DNA of 64,000 nucleotides from Pseudomonadota bacterium (GCA_018242445.1 JAFEBW010000043.1:1-64000); one strand, 5' to 3'; numbered from the stretch's first letter, positions 47,945 to 59,900 are shown. The notes: a model not told the origin generated them from the letters alone. Numbers and translations are program-made.

Positions 47945-49779
47945 GCGCCGACGTCCTGCGCATCGCCCTGGTGGGCAACCCCAATAGCGGCAAGACCGCG
48001 CTGTTCAACCAGCTCACCGGCGGGCGGCAGAAGGTGGCCAACTACGCCGGCGTCACCGTCGAGCGCAAGGAAGGCCGCTACGTCGCGCCGTCCGGCCGGC
48101 TCGTGCAGGTGCTCGACCTGCCCGGCGTGTACAGCTTCGACGTGGTCAGCCCGGACGAGCGCATCGCCCGCGACGTGCTGGAGGGCAACTATCCGGGCGA
48201 GGCGGTGCCCGACCTCGTGGTGTGCGTGGCCGACGCCACCAACCTGCGCCTGCACCTGCGCTTCGTGCTGGAAGTGCGGCGCTTGGGGCGGCCGGTGGTG
48301 CTGGCGCTGAACATGATGGATGCCGCGCGGCGGCGCGGCATCGCCATCGACGTGGCCGAACTGCAGCGCCGGCTCGGCGTGCCGGTGGTGGAAACGGTGG
48401 CGGTGCGCCGCGACGGCGTGCGCGCGCTGGTCGAGCACGTGGATCGCGACGGCTGCACGCTGGATGCGGCGGCCACTGATACGCATGAGTCCGCCGACCT
48501 GCATGCGCAGGTGCGCGAGTTGATGAATGCCTGCGTGCTGATGCCACGGCAGACCGCGGCGCTGGACGATGCGCTGGATCGCTGGGCGCTGCACCCGGTG
48601 TTCGGATTGGCCATCCTCGGCGTGGTGATGTTCCTCGTGTTCCAGGCGGTGTACTTCATCGGCAAGCCGATGACCGACGCCATCGGCGATGGCTTCGACT
48701 GGCTGGGCGCGCATGCGGCGACGTGGATGCCGGCCGGCCCGCTGCAAAGCCTGCTGACCGACGGCGTGTTCGGCGGGCTGGGTACGGTGCTCGGCTTCCT
48801 GCCGGAAATCCTCGTGCTGTTCTTCTTCATTCTCACGTTGGAGGAATCCGGCTACCTGCCGCGCGCGGCCTTCCTGCTGGATCGCTGGATGGTGGCGGTG
48901 GGCCTGACCGGGCGCTCGTTCATCCCGCTGCTGTCGAGCTTTGCCTGCGCGATCCCGGGCATCATGGGCACGCGCACCATCACCGACCCGCGCGACCGGC
49001 TCGCCACCATCCTCGTCGCGCCGCTGATGACCTGCTCGGCGCGGCTGCCGGTGTACGCGCTGCTGATCGGCGCCTTCATCCCCTCGCGCAGCGTGCTGGG
49101 CGCGTTCAACCTGCAAGGGCTGGTGCTGTTCGCGCTGTACGCCATCGGCATCCTCGGCGCGCTGGTGGTGGCGTGGGTGATGAAGCGCATCCGCGGCGAT
49201 GCCGGCGACCATGCGCTGCTGATGGAACTGCCCTCGTACCGCCTGCCGCGTGCGCGCGACGTGGCGATCGGCCTGTGGGAGCGCGGCATGATCTTCCTCA
49301 AGCGCCTGACCGGGGTGATCCTCGCGCTCACCGTGCTGATGTGGTTCATCTCCACCTTCCCCGGCCCGCCGCCGGGCGCGACCGAGCCGGCCATCGAGTA
49401 CTCCATCGCCGGCCACCTCGGCCGCTGGCTGGTGCCCGTGTTCGCGCCGATCGGTTTCAACTGGCAGATCAGCCTCGCCCTGATCCCGGCCTTCGCCGCG
49501 CGCGAAACCGCGGTGGCCGCGCTGGCGACCGTGTACGCGGTCGCTGCCGGCGTGGATGCGAGCGGGCTGGATCACGCGCTGGCGGCGAACATCTCGCTGG
49601 CCAGCGCGCTGTCGCTGCTGGTGTGGTTCGCCTTCGCCCCGCAATGCATGTCCACGCTGGCGGTGATCCGCCGCGAGACGGCTTCATGGCGCAACGTCGC
49701 CATCTCGTTCGGCTACATGTTCGTGATGGCGTATGCCGCTTCCCTGCTCACCTTCCAGATCGCCAAGGCATTGTCATGA
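47941..49779 (+). CDS. feoB: Ferrous iron transporter FeoB
   Basis: The 612-aa protein has an N-terminal G domain with GNPNSGKTALFN (G1), DLPGVYSF (G3) and a GDI-like region. It is followed by a polytopic Gate domain with FIPLLSSFACAIPGIMGTRTI and CSARLPVYALLIGAF. It imports Fe2+ across the inner membrane. It starts at GTG, overlapping feoA as GTGA, and is slightly shorter than E. coli FeoB (773 aa), matching the compact xanthomonad type. Confidence 0.96.
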   Translation: MSADVLRIALVGNPNSGKTALFNQLTGGRQKVANYAGVTVERKEGRYVAPSGRLVQVLDLPGVYSFDVVSPDERIARDVLEGNYPGEAVPDLVVCVADATNLRLHLRFVLEVRRLGRPVVLALNMMDAARRRGIAIDVAELQRRLGVPVVETVAVRRDGVRALVEHVDRDGCTLDAAATDTHESADLHAQVRELMNACVLMPRQTAALDDALDRWALHPVFGLAILGVVMFLVFQAVYFIGKPMTDAIGDGFDWLGAHAATWMPAGPLQSLLTDGVFGGLGTVLGFLPEILVLFFFILTLEESGYLPRAAFLLDRWMVAVGLTGRSFIPLLSSFACAIPGIMGTRTITDPRDRLATILVAPLMTCSARLPVYALLIGAFIPSRSVLGAFNLQGLVLFALYAIGILGALVVAWVMKRIRGDAGDHALLMELPSYRLPRARDVAIGLWERGMIFLKRLTGVILALTVLMWFISTFPGPPPGATEPAIEYSIAGHLGRWLVPVFAPIGFNWQISLALIPAFAARETAVAALATVYAVAAGVDASGLDHALAANISLASALSLLVWFAFAPQCMSTLAVIRRETASWRNVAISFGYMFVMAYAASLLTFQIAKALS

Positions 49780-50048
49780 GCCACGGTTTGCTGATGCAGT
49801 ACCTCATCCTCGGCGTGATCCTCGTCGCCTGCGTGCTGGTGGTGATCGCCAAGCTCGCGCCGCAGACGGTGAATCGCTGGCGCGCCGCCGCTTCGATCCA
49901 CGTCTCGCGCAAGCACGGCTCGAAAGCCGCGCAAGTGCTGGCGCAACGCCTGCAACCACGGCAGGCCACCGGCAACTGCGCCGATGGCTGCTCCACCTGC
50001 GGGGCCTGCGGGCCGAAGAAGCCGATGGCGATGGCGCAGCGCAAGTGA
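49776..50048 (+). CDS. FeoB-associated small Cys-rich membrane protein
   Basis: The 90-aa protein has an N-terminal transmembrane helix (LLMQYLILGVILVACVLVVIAKL) and a Cys-rich C-terminus CADGCSTCGACG. It overlaps the feoB stop (ATGA). Such proteins replace FeoC next to feoB in Xanthomonadales and may hold an Fe-S cluster or tune FeoB; the role is inferred. It resembles DUF6587. Confidence 0.75.
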   Translation: MSHGLLMQYLILGVILVACVLVVIAKLAPQTVNRWRAAASIHVSRKHGSKAAQVLAQRLQPRQATGNCADGCSTCGACGPKKPMAMAQRK

Positions 50049-50129
50049 GGGCCGCCCGGAGGTGGCGCTGCGTTGGGCAGGCGGCATGGGCGATCCCCGC
50101 AACGATCGACTCCGCTGCGACGTCGGCGA

Positions 50130-50948
50130 TCACGTTCCCGCGTCCTCGATCACAACCGAGGTCATCGCCAGCGAACCGATCACGCTCTCGTTGAAGAAGC
50201 GCACGCGGTCGCCGTCGCGTTGCAGGGCGAGCGCGTACAGCAACGGGAGATAATGCTCGGGCGTGGGGATCGCCTTGCTCGCGTCCTCGCCCAGCCGCGC
50301 CCAATCGACCAGCTCGATGTGCTCGCGGTGGGCGATGCGGCGCTTGACCGCGCCGTCGAAACGGATCGCCCAGTCCTGCGGGCGTGGGTCGCGCCAGTCG
50401 AACAGCGCCAGGTTGTGCACGATGTTGCCGCTGCCCAGCACCAGCACGCCTTCGTCGCGCAGCGGCGCGAGTAGCTTCGCCAAGTCGTAGTGGTGCGCGC
50501 CGGCTTGTTTGGTGTCGATGGAAAGCTGCACCACCGGCACGTCGGCGGCCGGGTACATGCCGCGCAGCACGCTCCAAGCACCGTGATCCAGCCCGCGGGT
50601 GGCATCGACGTGGGACTGCTTGTGGCCGCCGAGCAGTTCCTCCACGCGCCGCGCGAGTTTGGGTTCGCCCGGTGCCGGGTAGCGCACGTCGAACAGCGCC
50701 TGCGGGAATCCGAAAAAATCGTGGATGGTCGATGGATGGCTGGCGCCGGTGAGGCGCGCACCCTGCGCTTCCCAGTGCGCCGATACGCACAGCACCGCGC
50801 GCGGGCGCGGCAGGCGCTCGCCGAGCAGCCGCCATTGCCAATGCCAGGCGTTGTCCTCGATCGCGTTCATCGGCGAACCGTGGCCGGCGAACACGACCGG
50901 CATGGGTCGCGCGCGACCCGGTGTCGATGCAGGCGAGTGCGTGGTCAT
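50130..50948 (-). CDS. ygiD: 4,5-DOPA dioxygenase-family extradiol enzyme (YgiD-like)
   Basis: The 272-aa LigB-type protein has PVVFAGHGSPMNAIEDNAW, AVLCVSAHWEAQGARLTG and GLDHGAWSVLRGMYPAADVPVVQLSID, then VLGSGNIVHNLALF and PTPEHYLPLLYALAL. The metal-binding histidines of the family are intact. YgiD cleaves DOPA at 4,5 in vitro; the physiological substrate is unclear. The ATG at 50948 is chosen; an upstream GTG is possible. Confidence 0.88.
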   Translation of the reverse strand: MTTHSPASTPGRARPMPVVFAGHGSPMNAIEDNAWHWQWRLLGERLPRPRAVLCVSAHWEAQGARLTGASHPSTIHDFFGFPQALFDVRYPAPGEPKLARRVEELLGGHKQSHVDATRGLDHGAWSVLRGMYPAADVPVVQLSIDTKQAGAHHYDLAKLLAPLRDEGVLVLGSGNIVHNLALFDWRDPRPQDWAIRFDGAVKRRIAHREHIELVDWARLGEDASKAIPTPEHYLPLLYALALQRDGDRVRFFNESVIGSLAMTSVVIEDAGT

Positions 50949-51063
50949 GCCCGGCACGGTAGCGCCGGCAAGCTGATGGGCACAAGTCGCGCGTGCCGAT
51001 CAACGAACCCGTGCCAGCGTGACCGCACCCGAGATGCTTTGCCGACGCGACGAAAGATCGCCA

Positions 51064-51183
51064 TCACCTGAGCACGGCATCGAGCTCGGCGGCCAGCCGC
51101 GCGCCGGCCGGCAGCAAACGCTGCTCTGCAAGCCGCCGGAGAGCGTCCATGCCGTGCAGCAGTGCGCGATGCGTGCGCGTTGC
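51064..51183 (-). pseudogene. Fragment of the 3' end of an S1/P1 nuclease gene
   Basis: In reverse this reads ...LAEQRLLPAGARLAAELDAVLR then a stop, nearly identical to the last 21 codons of the intact nuclease gene at 52663-53454. The DNA at 51064-51109 is identical to 52663-52708 over 46 bp. Upstream codons (RTHRALLHGMDALRR against RIDRAYLDAHRP) are diverged. There is no start codon or upstream nuclease domain, so it is a remnant. Nothing else is seen at 50949-51063. Confidence 0.8.
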
Positions 51184-51225
51184 CGCAGCAGGCGCTGGCT
51201 GCGGTTGCGGATCAGTTTGCGGTGT

Positions 51226-51987
51226 TCAGTGCGGACGCCAGTTCCGCGGCGGGGGAAGCGGCTTGCCGGCCGCTGCAATGCGTTGCTTCGCGACATCCCA
51301 CAAGTCTGCGTAGCGCCGTTCCACCGCATCGAGGAAATTCTCGACCTTCTGACGAAGGCTTCCGTCGCGCCAAGCTTGAGCAGCATAGCGCTCGCGGTCT
51401 GCCATGCCGCCCCACTTCCACGCAATCGTCTCCATGGCGCCCTGTTCGAGCCGTGGGTCGGCGTTCATCATCGCGCGCAGGTCGTGGTTCATTTGCGCCC
51501 ATGACTCAAACGGTGGCGATGGCGTGGCGATGAATAGACGTATTGCTTCGCTTGCATCTTGGATGTCGCGCGCGTCGTGTTGCAATTGATGATAGGTGCC
51601 GAATGGTTCCTCGGAACGGATCTCTGCCGACTGACGATCGATTTCGGAGACGCTGTGTTGCAGGCTTTCTTCCAGCCACCGTTCCCAGTGTCCATTGGCC
51701 AGACCTTTGCGCCAGGCATCGATGTCGTCGGCACGCGTCATGCCGGACACGATGCGGTCGACAGCGGGCAGATCGATGGATGTCTGGTTCGCGAGTTGCA
51801 AGAACAAATCCAACATCCTGCCCGGCTGATAGGCGCAGCGCGTGCGTCCGGGCTCGCCGCAGTAGGGGCACGTCGGCCCGGGCAGTTCGACCTGAGGCAG
51901 CAGTGTGTTCGTCGATTGCACGACACGGCTGGCGAATGATGTGCCGCATACGTGGCAGGTGAACTCGATGGTCTCGACGACGGTCAT
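51226..51987 (-). CDS. Zinc-ribbon-containing protein of unknown function
   Basis: The 253-aa protein begins with MTVVETIEFTCHVCGTSF and has a second pair CPYCGEPGRTRC, forming a zinc ribbon (residues about 10-50). The rest is helical and charged, with LDLFLQLANQTSIDLPAVDRIVSGMTRADDIDAWRKG and AIAWKW-like segments. I do not recognise the family. GC content is visibly lower than in neighbouring genes, and it lies between the nuclease fragment and the intact nuclease, pointing to acquired DNA. Confidence 0.6.
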   Translation of the reverse strand: MTVVETIEFTCHVCGTSFASRVVQSTNTLLPQVELPGPTCPYCGEPGRTRCAYQPGRMLDLFLQLANQTSIDLPAVDRIVSGMTRADDIDAWRKGLANGHWERWLEESLQHSVSEIDRQSAEIRSEEPFGTYHQLQHDARDIQDASEAIRLFIATPSPPFESWAQMNHDLRAMMNADPRLEQGAMETIAWKWGGMADRERYAAQAWRDGSLRQKVENFLDAVERRYADLWDVAKQRIAAAGKPLPPPRNWRPH

Positions 51988-52112
51988 GCGGAAGGCTTCT
52001 TCAAGGTTTGCGATTGCATCGCATCTTTGGGGGGCGTAGCGTTGCTGCCCGGGGATCTTCGGCTTGCCGCCAACCATTCTGCCCATGCCGGGCCAACTTG
52101 AGGAGGCTACCG

Positions 52113-52568
52113 ATGTCGAAGGCAACCCTGCTAGTTCTGGCGGCGGCATTCTCCCTCCTCACGGCGTGTGGCGGCTCCAGCACTGTCGGCACTTCGGATG
52201 GAAGCGACGGTTCTTACAGCGCCGCATCTCCCAGTGCTGCATCTCCCAGTGCCGCTTCTCCCAACGCCGCACCTTCCGGGATTACTCCCGACGTAGTCAT
52301 CGGAAGGTGGCGTGGAACCGGCAATCCCACGGCTTGCCCTCTGGCCGAACTCATCATCGCCCACGATTCGTTCGTTTCCGCGCCGTATGCCTCCGTGCCT
52401 GGAGGAAGGACGGCAAAGTTCCCGGTCTTGGGCATCGCGATGCAGGGCGACAGTGGCAACGAGGTCAGCGTCATGACAAACGATCACCCCGATGTCTACA
52501 GGGTCATCGACAAGAACGATATCCAGCTCGAGACGCCATGGGGCGGTTGCCCCTATGTTCGCGAGTAA
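52113..52568 (+). CDS. Small lipoprotein with SAASP repeats
   Basis: The 151-aa protein has a signal peptide with lipobox LTAC followed by GGSS, then three tandem SAASP units (52218-52262, 15 nt each) plus a diverged fourth. The mature domain contains VVIGRWRGTGNPTACPLAELIIAHDSFVSAPY and a late ETPWGGCPYVRE. A strong AGGAGG precedes the ATG. Function unknown. It may be part of the segment flanked by nuclease-derived direct repeats. Confidence 0.7.
   Translation: MSKATLLVLAAAFSLLTACGGSSTVGTSDGSDGSYSAASPSAASPSAASPNAAPSGITPDVVIGRWRGTGNPTACPLAELIIAHDSFVSAPYASVPGGRTAKFPVLGIAMQGDSGNEVSVMTNDHPDVYRVIDKNDIQLETPWGGCPYVRE
52218..52262. repeat. Three in-frame 15-nt repeats encoding SAASP
   Basis: Units 52218-52232, 52233-52247 and 52248-52262 encode SAASP three times with synonymous differences, followed by a diverged unit to 52277. 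They form a short flexible spacer after the lipid-anchored cysteine. Confidence 0.85.
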
Positions 52569-52662
52569 TCGCTGGCGCAGCAACTTTTTCAGGGGCAGTT
52601 GACTGGGCTGGACTTGTCGTGCGCCGTGATTCATTCATGGCAGGCGTGCGAACACGTCCTCC

Positions 52663-54593
<1,931 letters not shown>

Positions 54594-54910
54594 AAGCATC
54601 CCGTGCAGGCCATGGATGGCCGATGACACGGAGCGCTTCACAACAGCGAAGCCGGTCATCCATTTGCAAGGATGAAATCATCCCGCGCAGCACATGGATG
54701 TGCGCTGACGCGGGATTGATGGATGTCCATGAAAGAACGCGTCTGTCTACGCAGGCATGACCTTGCCGGGAAGCTGAAACAACACTCCTTCCCCCGCTAG
54801 CGGGGGAAGGTTGGGATGGGGGCTGGCGCGTACTCTTGTTAGTCGTGCACGCGATGGAATCCGCCCCCACCCTGTCCCTCCCCCGCGAGCGGGGGAGTAT
54901 CTTCACCGGC
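54594..54910. repeat. Repeat-rich spacer between gapA and fdxA
   Basis: This 317-nt gap has no gene. It holds three ATG-centred palindromes: GGCCATGGATGGCC (54608-54621), GCACATGGATGTGC (54690-54703) and ATGGATGTCCAT (54719-54730). Two more copies of the C-rich/G-rich palindrome family follow (about 54786-54825 and 54870-54900). It lies between convergent transcription units and may supply both termini. Confidence 0.75.
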
Positions 54911-55243
54911 TCACATCGGCGTGCGGATCAACAGCGCCAGTTTGCCGGGCTTGCCGTCCCATGCGTCCGCGTCAGCAGGCGAGGGCTTCTTGCGGGTGAG
55001 CACCGGCCACAGCGGCGCCAGTTCGGCGTTGATGCCGAGGAAATGTTCCTGGCCGGCGGGTACGTCGCCATCCGGGAAGATCGCCGCGACCGGGCATTCG
55101 TCCACGCACAAGGTGCAGTCGATGCACTCCTCGGGGTCGATGACGAGGAAGTTCGGGCCCTCGTGGAAGCAGTCCACCGGGCACACCTCGACGCAGTCGG
55201 TGTGCTTGCAGTTGATGCAGTTTTCGGTGACGACGTGGGTCAT
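54911..55243 (-). CDS. fdxA: 7Fe ferredoxin FdxA
   Basis: The 110-aa protein has [24 protein letters not shown] and [18 protein letters not shown]. This is the [3Fe-4S] plus [4Fe-4S] arrangement of FdxA, with a long C-terminal extension (about residues 60-110). It is a low-potential electron carrier. No Shine-Dalgarno is visible, and a TATAAT-like CATAAT lies about 10 nt upstream of the ATG. The promoter overlaps a 14-bp palindrome. Confidence 0.92.
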   Translation of the reverse strand: MTHVVTENCINCKHTDCVEVCPVDCFHEGPNFLVIDPEECIDCTLCVDECPVAAIFPDGDVPAGQEHFLGINAELAPLWPVLTRKKPSPADADAWDGKPGKLALLIRTPM

Positions 55244-55247
55244 GGCC

Positions 55248-55261
55248 GCGCAATTATGCGC
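55248..55261. repeat. Palindrome at the fdxA promoter
   Basis: GCGCAATTATGCGC is a perfect 14-bp palindrome 5 nt upstream of the fdxA start. It contains a CATAAT -10-like element on the fdxA strand. The rest of 55244-55426 shows no gene, only GCATGC-rich sequence. Confidence 0.5.
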
Positions 55262-55426
55262 CGATCACCGTCGCGACGGACTGATCGGGATCAATGCGCA
55301 GGCATGCCGATGGCGCCAGACTCCGACGTTTGCCGCATGCGGTGCATCGCCCGTGCATGCATGCGGTCGCGCCCGAAGCATGCCGATGATGGTTCGCCGT
55401 TCGCTGGCCAGCGCCTGCCTGCGCGG

Positions 55427-56935
55427 TCAGGGCTGCGCGGATGGATGCTTCGGTGCAGCCGCCGCCGCGCCGTCGTTCCACCAGCCGCCGCCGAGGGCGA
55501 GAAACAGCGCGGCCGTGTCGGCAAAGCGATTGGCCTGCGCCTGCGCGCGGCTGCCTACGGCCTGCTGATATTGTTGCTCGGCCACCAGCACCGACAGATA
55601 ACTCACGTCGCCGATCTGCAGTTGCGCGCGGGCGATGTCCAGCCCTTCGCGGGTGCGCGTCTCGGCCAGCGCGCTGGTGCGCAGGCCCTCGGCGTCCAGT
55701 TGCAGCGCCTGCATGCTGTCGGCGACGTTCTGGAAGGCCGCGATCACGGTGGCGCGGTACTGCGCCCTGGCTGCGTCCAGGTTCGCCTGCGCCGCGCGCT
55801 GTTTGTGCAACAGCGCGCCGCCCTGGAACAGCGGCTGGGCGATGTCGGCGGCGACGCCGAAGAAGCCGGTCTTGCTGGCGAACAGATCCGCGAAACGGGT
55901 GGCGGAACTGCCGTCGCTGGCGGTCAGGGTGATCTGCGGCAGGCGGTTGGCGATGGCCACGCCGACCTGCGCGCTGGCCGCGTGCATCTGCGCCTCGGCG
56001 GCACGCACGTCCGGGCGTTGCTCGACCAGTTGCGCAGGCAGTTGCAGCGGGATTTCGTCGGGCAGGTGCAGGTCGGCGAGGGTGAAGGCCGGGATCGGCG
56101 CATCGGCCGGAAGCCGCCCGACCAGCGCGGCGAGCGCATCGTTCTGCTGCGCCAGTTGTTTCTGCAGGGCCGGCACTTGCGCCTGCGCCTGCGCCAGTGC
56201 CGCTTCCTGCGCGATCACCGCGGCCTGCGCGATGTCGCCGAGCGCAGCCTGCTTGCGCATGATCGCCAGTTGCTCTTGCTGCAAGGCGACGTTGCGTTGC
56301 AGGGCGGCGAGTTGATCGTGCATCGATGCCGCCTGCACCACGCCCTGCACGACGTTCGCCGCCAGCGCGGTGCGCGCCGATTCGAGCTGGAAACGCGCCG
56401 ATTCGGCCTGCGCGGCCAGCGACTCGACCTGGCGGCGGTTGCCGCCGAACACGTCCAGCGGATACGACACCAGCACTTGCACGGTTTGCAGGCTGTAGGG
56501 GCTGGCACCGGAGTTGAGCGCCGGCGACAACACCGGCGCGGTCTTCTGCCGCGCGGTGTTCAGGTCGGCGGAGACTTGCGGCCAGAACGCGCCGCGTTGC
56601 GCCGACACGTCCTCGCGGGCGGCGCGCAGCGAGGCCTGCGCCGCCTGCACGTTCGGATTGTTGCGCAGCGATTCGGCGACCAGCGCATCCAGTGCCGACG
56701 AGCCGAACCGCGTCCACCAGTCTGCCGCGATGTCCATGCCGGCGACCCAGTGCTGCGCACCGCCGCCGGGCAGCGCCGTGCGTGCGTCGGCCGTGGCCGG
56801 TGCGGCGGGCGTCAGGCGCGGCGTGGCGGGTGCGGTGGGGCGGGCGAAGTTCGGGCCGACCGCGCAGCCGGCCAGCAGCGTGCTCGCGATCGATGCGGTG
56901 GCGACGGCCAGCAGGCGGCGGGCGCGGGTGCTCAC
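55427..56935 (-). CDS. Outer-membrane efflux lipoprotein (NodT/OprM type)
   Basis: The 502-aa TolC-superfamily protein begins at a GTG and has a lipobox LAGC (LLAGCAVGPNF). Long coiled-coil alpha-helices follow (DVSAQRGAFWPQVSADLNTARQ, NQLAALQRNVALQQEQLAIMRKQAALGDI) and a second half with LVEQRPDVRAAEAQMHAASAQVGVAIANRLPQI. It is the outer-membrane channel for the RND pump. It overlaps the RND gene by GTGA. Confidence 0.9.
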   Translation of the reverse strand: MSTRARRLLAVATASIASTLLAGCAVGPNFARPTAPATPRLTPAAPATADARTALPGGGAQHWVAGMDIAADWWTRFGSSALDALVAESLRNNPNVQAAQASLRAAREDVSAQRGAFWPQVSADLNTARQKTAPVLSPALNSGASPYSLQTVQVLVSYPLDVFGGNRRQVESLAAQAESARFQLESARTALAANVVQGVVQAASMHDQLAALQRNVALQQEQLAIMRKQAALGDIAQAAVIAQEAALAQAQAQVPALQKQLAQQNDALAALVGRLPADAPIPAFTLADLHLPDEIPLQLPAQLVEQRPDVRAAEAQMHAASAQVGVAIANRLPQITLTASDGSSATRFADLFASKTGFFGVAADIAQPLFQGGALLHKQRAAQANLDAARAQYRATVIAAFQNVADSMQALQLDAEGLRTSALAETRTREGLDIARAQLQIGDVSYLSVLVAEQQYQQAVGSRAQAQANRFADTAALFLALGGGWWNDGAAAAAPKHPSAQP

Positions 56936-59900
56936 GCTTCCTCCTGCGCCGGTTCGGCGCTCGCCACGGCGCGCCCGCGCGGCGAAAACATCTCCACCAG
57001 CACCGGCAACACGAACAGGATGAAGGCCGGGGCGAGCACGATGCCGCCGACCACCACCAGCGCGAGCGGCTTTTGCACCTGCGAGCCGATGCCGGTGGAG
57101 ATCGCCGCAGGAACCAGACCCACACAGGCCACGATGCAAGTCAACATGACTGGGCGCATGGTCGTCTGGCAGGCGCGATACATCGCATCCAGCCGCTCCA
57201 TGCCCGCTTCGATGTTGTGGTTGAAGTTGGCCAGCACGAGGATGCCGTCCATGGTGGCGATGCCGAACAGGGCGATGAAGCCGATCGCCGCCGACACGCT
57301 GAACGCCGTGCCGGTGACGAACAGCGCGAACACGCCGCCGATCAGCGCCATCGGGATCACGCTGAGCACCAGCAGCACGTCGGTCACGCTGCCGAAGTTG
57401 ACGTACAGCAGGATGCAGATCAGCAGCAGGGCCAGCGGCACGGACAGCTCCAGCCGGTGCAGCGCATCCTGCAGGTTGCCGAACTCGCCGACCCATTCGA
57501 TCCGGTAGCCGCCGGGCAGTTGCACTTTTTTTGCGATTTCGCGTTGCGCCTGCAGCACCGTGGTGCCGAGGTCGCGCCCGCGCACGCTGAACTTGATCGG
57601 GATGTAGCGCTCCTGCTGTTCGCGATAGATGAACGATGCGCCGGACACCAGCGACACCTTCGCCACGTCCTCCAGCGGCACCTGCACCACGCCGTTGCCG
57701 CTCGGGCTGGGCGCGCCGATGAGGATGCGGCGGATCGAGTCCAGATCGTTGCGGTATTGCTTGTCCAGACGCACGACGATGGGGAAGTTGCGGTCGCTGC
57801 CCGGCTCGTACAGGTTGCCCGCCGCCTGCCCGCCGATCGCCGCCTGCACCGCCGCGTTGACGTCGCCCGGCGCCAGTCCGAAACGCGCGGCGCGGGCGCG
57901 ATCCACGTCGATGCGCACGGTCGGCTGGCCGAGCACGCGGAACACCGCCAGGTCGGTGATGCCCGGCACGGTGGCGAGCACGTCGCGGATCTTGTTCGCG
58001 GTCGCCTCGAGGGTGTCGAGGTCGTTGCCGATCAGCTTGACCGAGTTCTCGCCCTTCACGCCCGAGGCGGCCTCCTCGACGTTGTCCTCGATGTACTGCG
58101 AGAAGTTGAAGTCCACGCCGGGGAAATGATCCTGCAGCGCGTCGGTCATCTGCTCGGTGAGCTTCTCCTTGTCCACGCCGGCGGGCCACTGCTCGGCCGG
58201 CTTGAGCGGGACGAAGAACTCGGCGTTGAAGAAGCCCGTCGAGTCGGTGCCGTCGTCCGGCCGGCCATGCTGGGACACGACCGTCTTGACCTCGGGAAAA
58301 CCCTTGATGATCTTGCGCATGCGGTTGACGTAGCCGTTGCTGTCCTCCAGCGACACCGATTGCGGCATGGTCGCGCGGATCCACATGTTGCCCTCTTCCA
58401 GCTTGGGCAGGAACTCCAGGCCGAGGTTGTGGGCGACCAGCAGCGCGGTCAGCGCGAGCGCCGCCGCGCCGCCGAGGGTGACGATGCGATTGGCGAGAGC
58501 GAACTGCAGCAGCGGCGTGTTGACGCGGCGGATCCAGCGCAGCGCCAGGGTCTCGCGATCCTCGACCGGGCCGGTGAACAGGAACGCGCTCAGCGCCGGG
58601 GCGATGGTGAAGGTGGCGATGATGCCGCCGGCGATCGCGTAGGCGTAGGTCTTGGCCATCGGCCCGAAGATGTGCCCCTCGATGCCCGACAGGGTGAACA
58701 GCGGCAGGAAGCCGGCGATGATGATGCCGGCCGAGAACAGGATCGGCTGGGTCACCTCGGCGGCCGAGTAGGCGATCGTCGCGAAGCGCCCGCTCAACCC
58801 GAAATGCGCGCGGGTGACGGTGGAGAACGCCGAGCGATGCGCCTTCGCGCCCTCCGACAGGCGCCGGAAGATGTTCTCCACCATGATGACGGTGGCATCG
58901 ACGATCAGGCCGAAGTCGATCGCTCCCACCGACAGCAGGTTCGCCGATTCGCCGCGCCACACCATCAGGATGATCGCGAACGCCAGCGCGAACGGGATCG
59001 TCATCGACACGATCAGGGCGCTGCGCAGGTTGCCGAGGAACACCCATTGCAGGATGAAGATCAGCACGATGCCGAACAGCATGTTGTGCAGCACGGTGTG
59101 GGTGGTGGTGGCGATCAACTCGCTGCGGTCGTAGATCTTCTCCAGATGCACGCCGGGCGGCAGCACGCCGGAAGCGTTGATCTTCTGCACCTCCGCTTCC
59201 ACCCGCGCGATGGTCGGCATGCTTTCCTCGCCGCGGCGCATCAGCACGATGCCCTGCACGATGTCGTCGTCGGCGTCGCGGCCGGCGATGCCCAGCCGCG
59301 GCAGGTGGCCGACCCGAACCTGGGCGACGTCGGCGAGCGTCACCGGCACGCCATTGGTGTTCGCCAGCATGGTGTGGCGCAGGTCGTCCATGCTGCGGAT
59401 CATGCCCACGCCGCGCACCACCGCCGACTGCGGGCCGATGTCCACGGTCTGCCCGCCGACGTTGATGTTGGCGTTGTTGATCGCGTTGAGCACCTGGGCG
59501 AGGGTGAGGCCGTAGCTGACCAGCTTTTGCTGATCGACGACCACGTCGTAGGTCTTGGTCTTGCCGCCCCAGCCGGTCACGTCCACCACGCCCGGCACCG
59601 CCTTGAAGCGGCGTTCCAGCACCCAGTCCTGCAAGGTTTTCAGATCCATCACCGAGTAGCCCGGCGGGCCGACCACGCGGTAGCGGTAGATCTCGCCGAT
59701 GGGGCTCTCCGGGGAAATCTGCGGCTGCGCGCCGTCGGGCAGCGCGGGCAACTGCGCCAGCCGGTTGGTGACGAACTGCTCGGCCTGCTGGTAGGTGACG
59801 TCGTAGGTGAACTGGATCTTCACGTCCGACAGGCCGAACAGCGAGATCGTGCGCACCGTGGTGACGTGCGGAATGCCCGCCATCTGCACTTCCAGCGGGA

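Noticed and set aside
50958..51063. Short frames between ygiD and the nuclease fragment
   Set aside because: They have no RBS, family motif or credible length, and overlap the decayed nuclease fragment.
54594..54910. A small RNA or tRNA gene in the gapA-fdxA gap
   Set aside because: No cloverleaf or promoter-terminator pair was found; only palindromic repeats are evident.
55427..59047. Single 1206-residue frame joining the outer-membrane channel to upstream sequence
   Set aside because: The upstream part is antisense-like Arg/Pro-rich sequence in a different frame from the RND gene. The channel starts naturally at the GTG at 56935 overlapping the RND stop.
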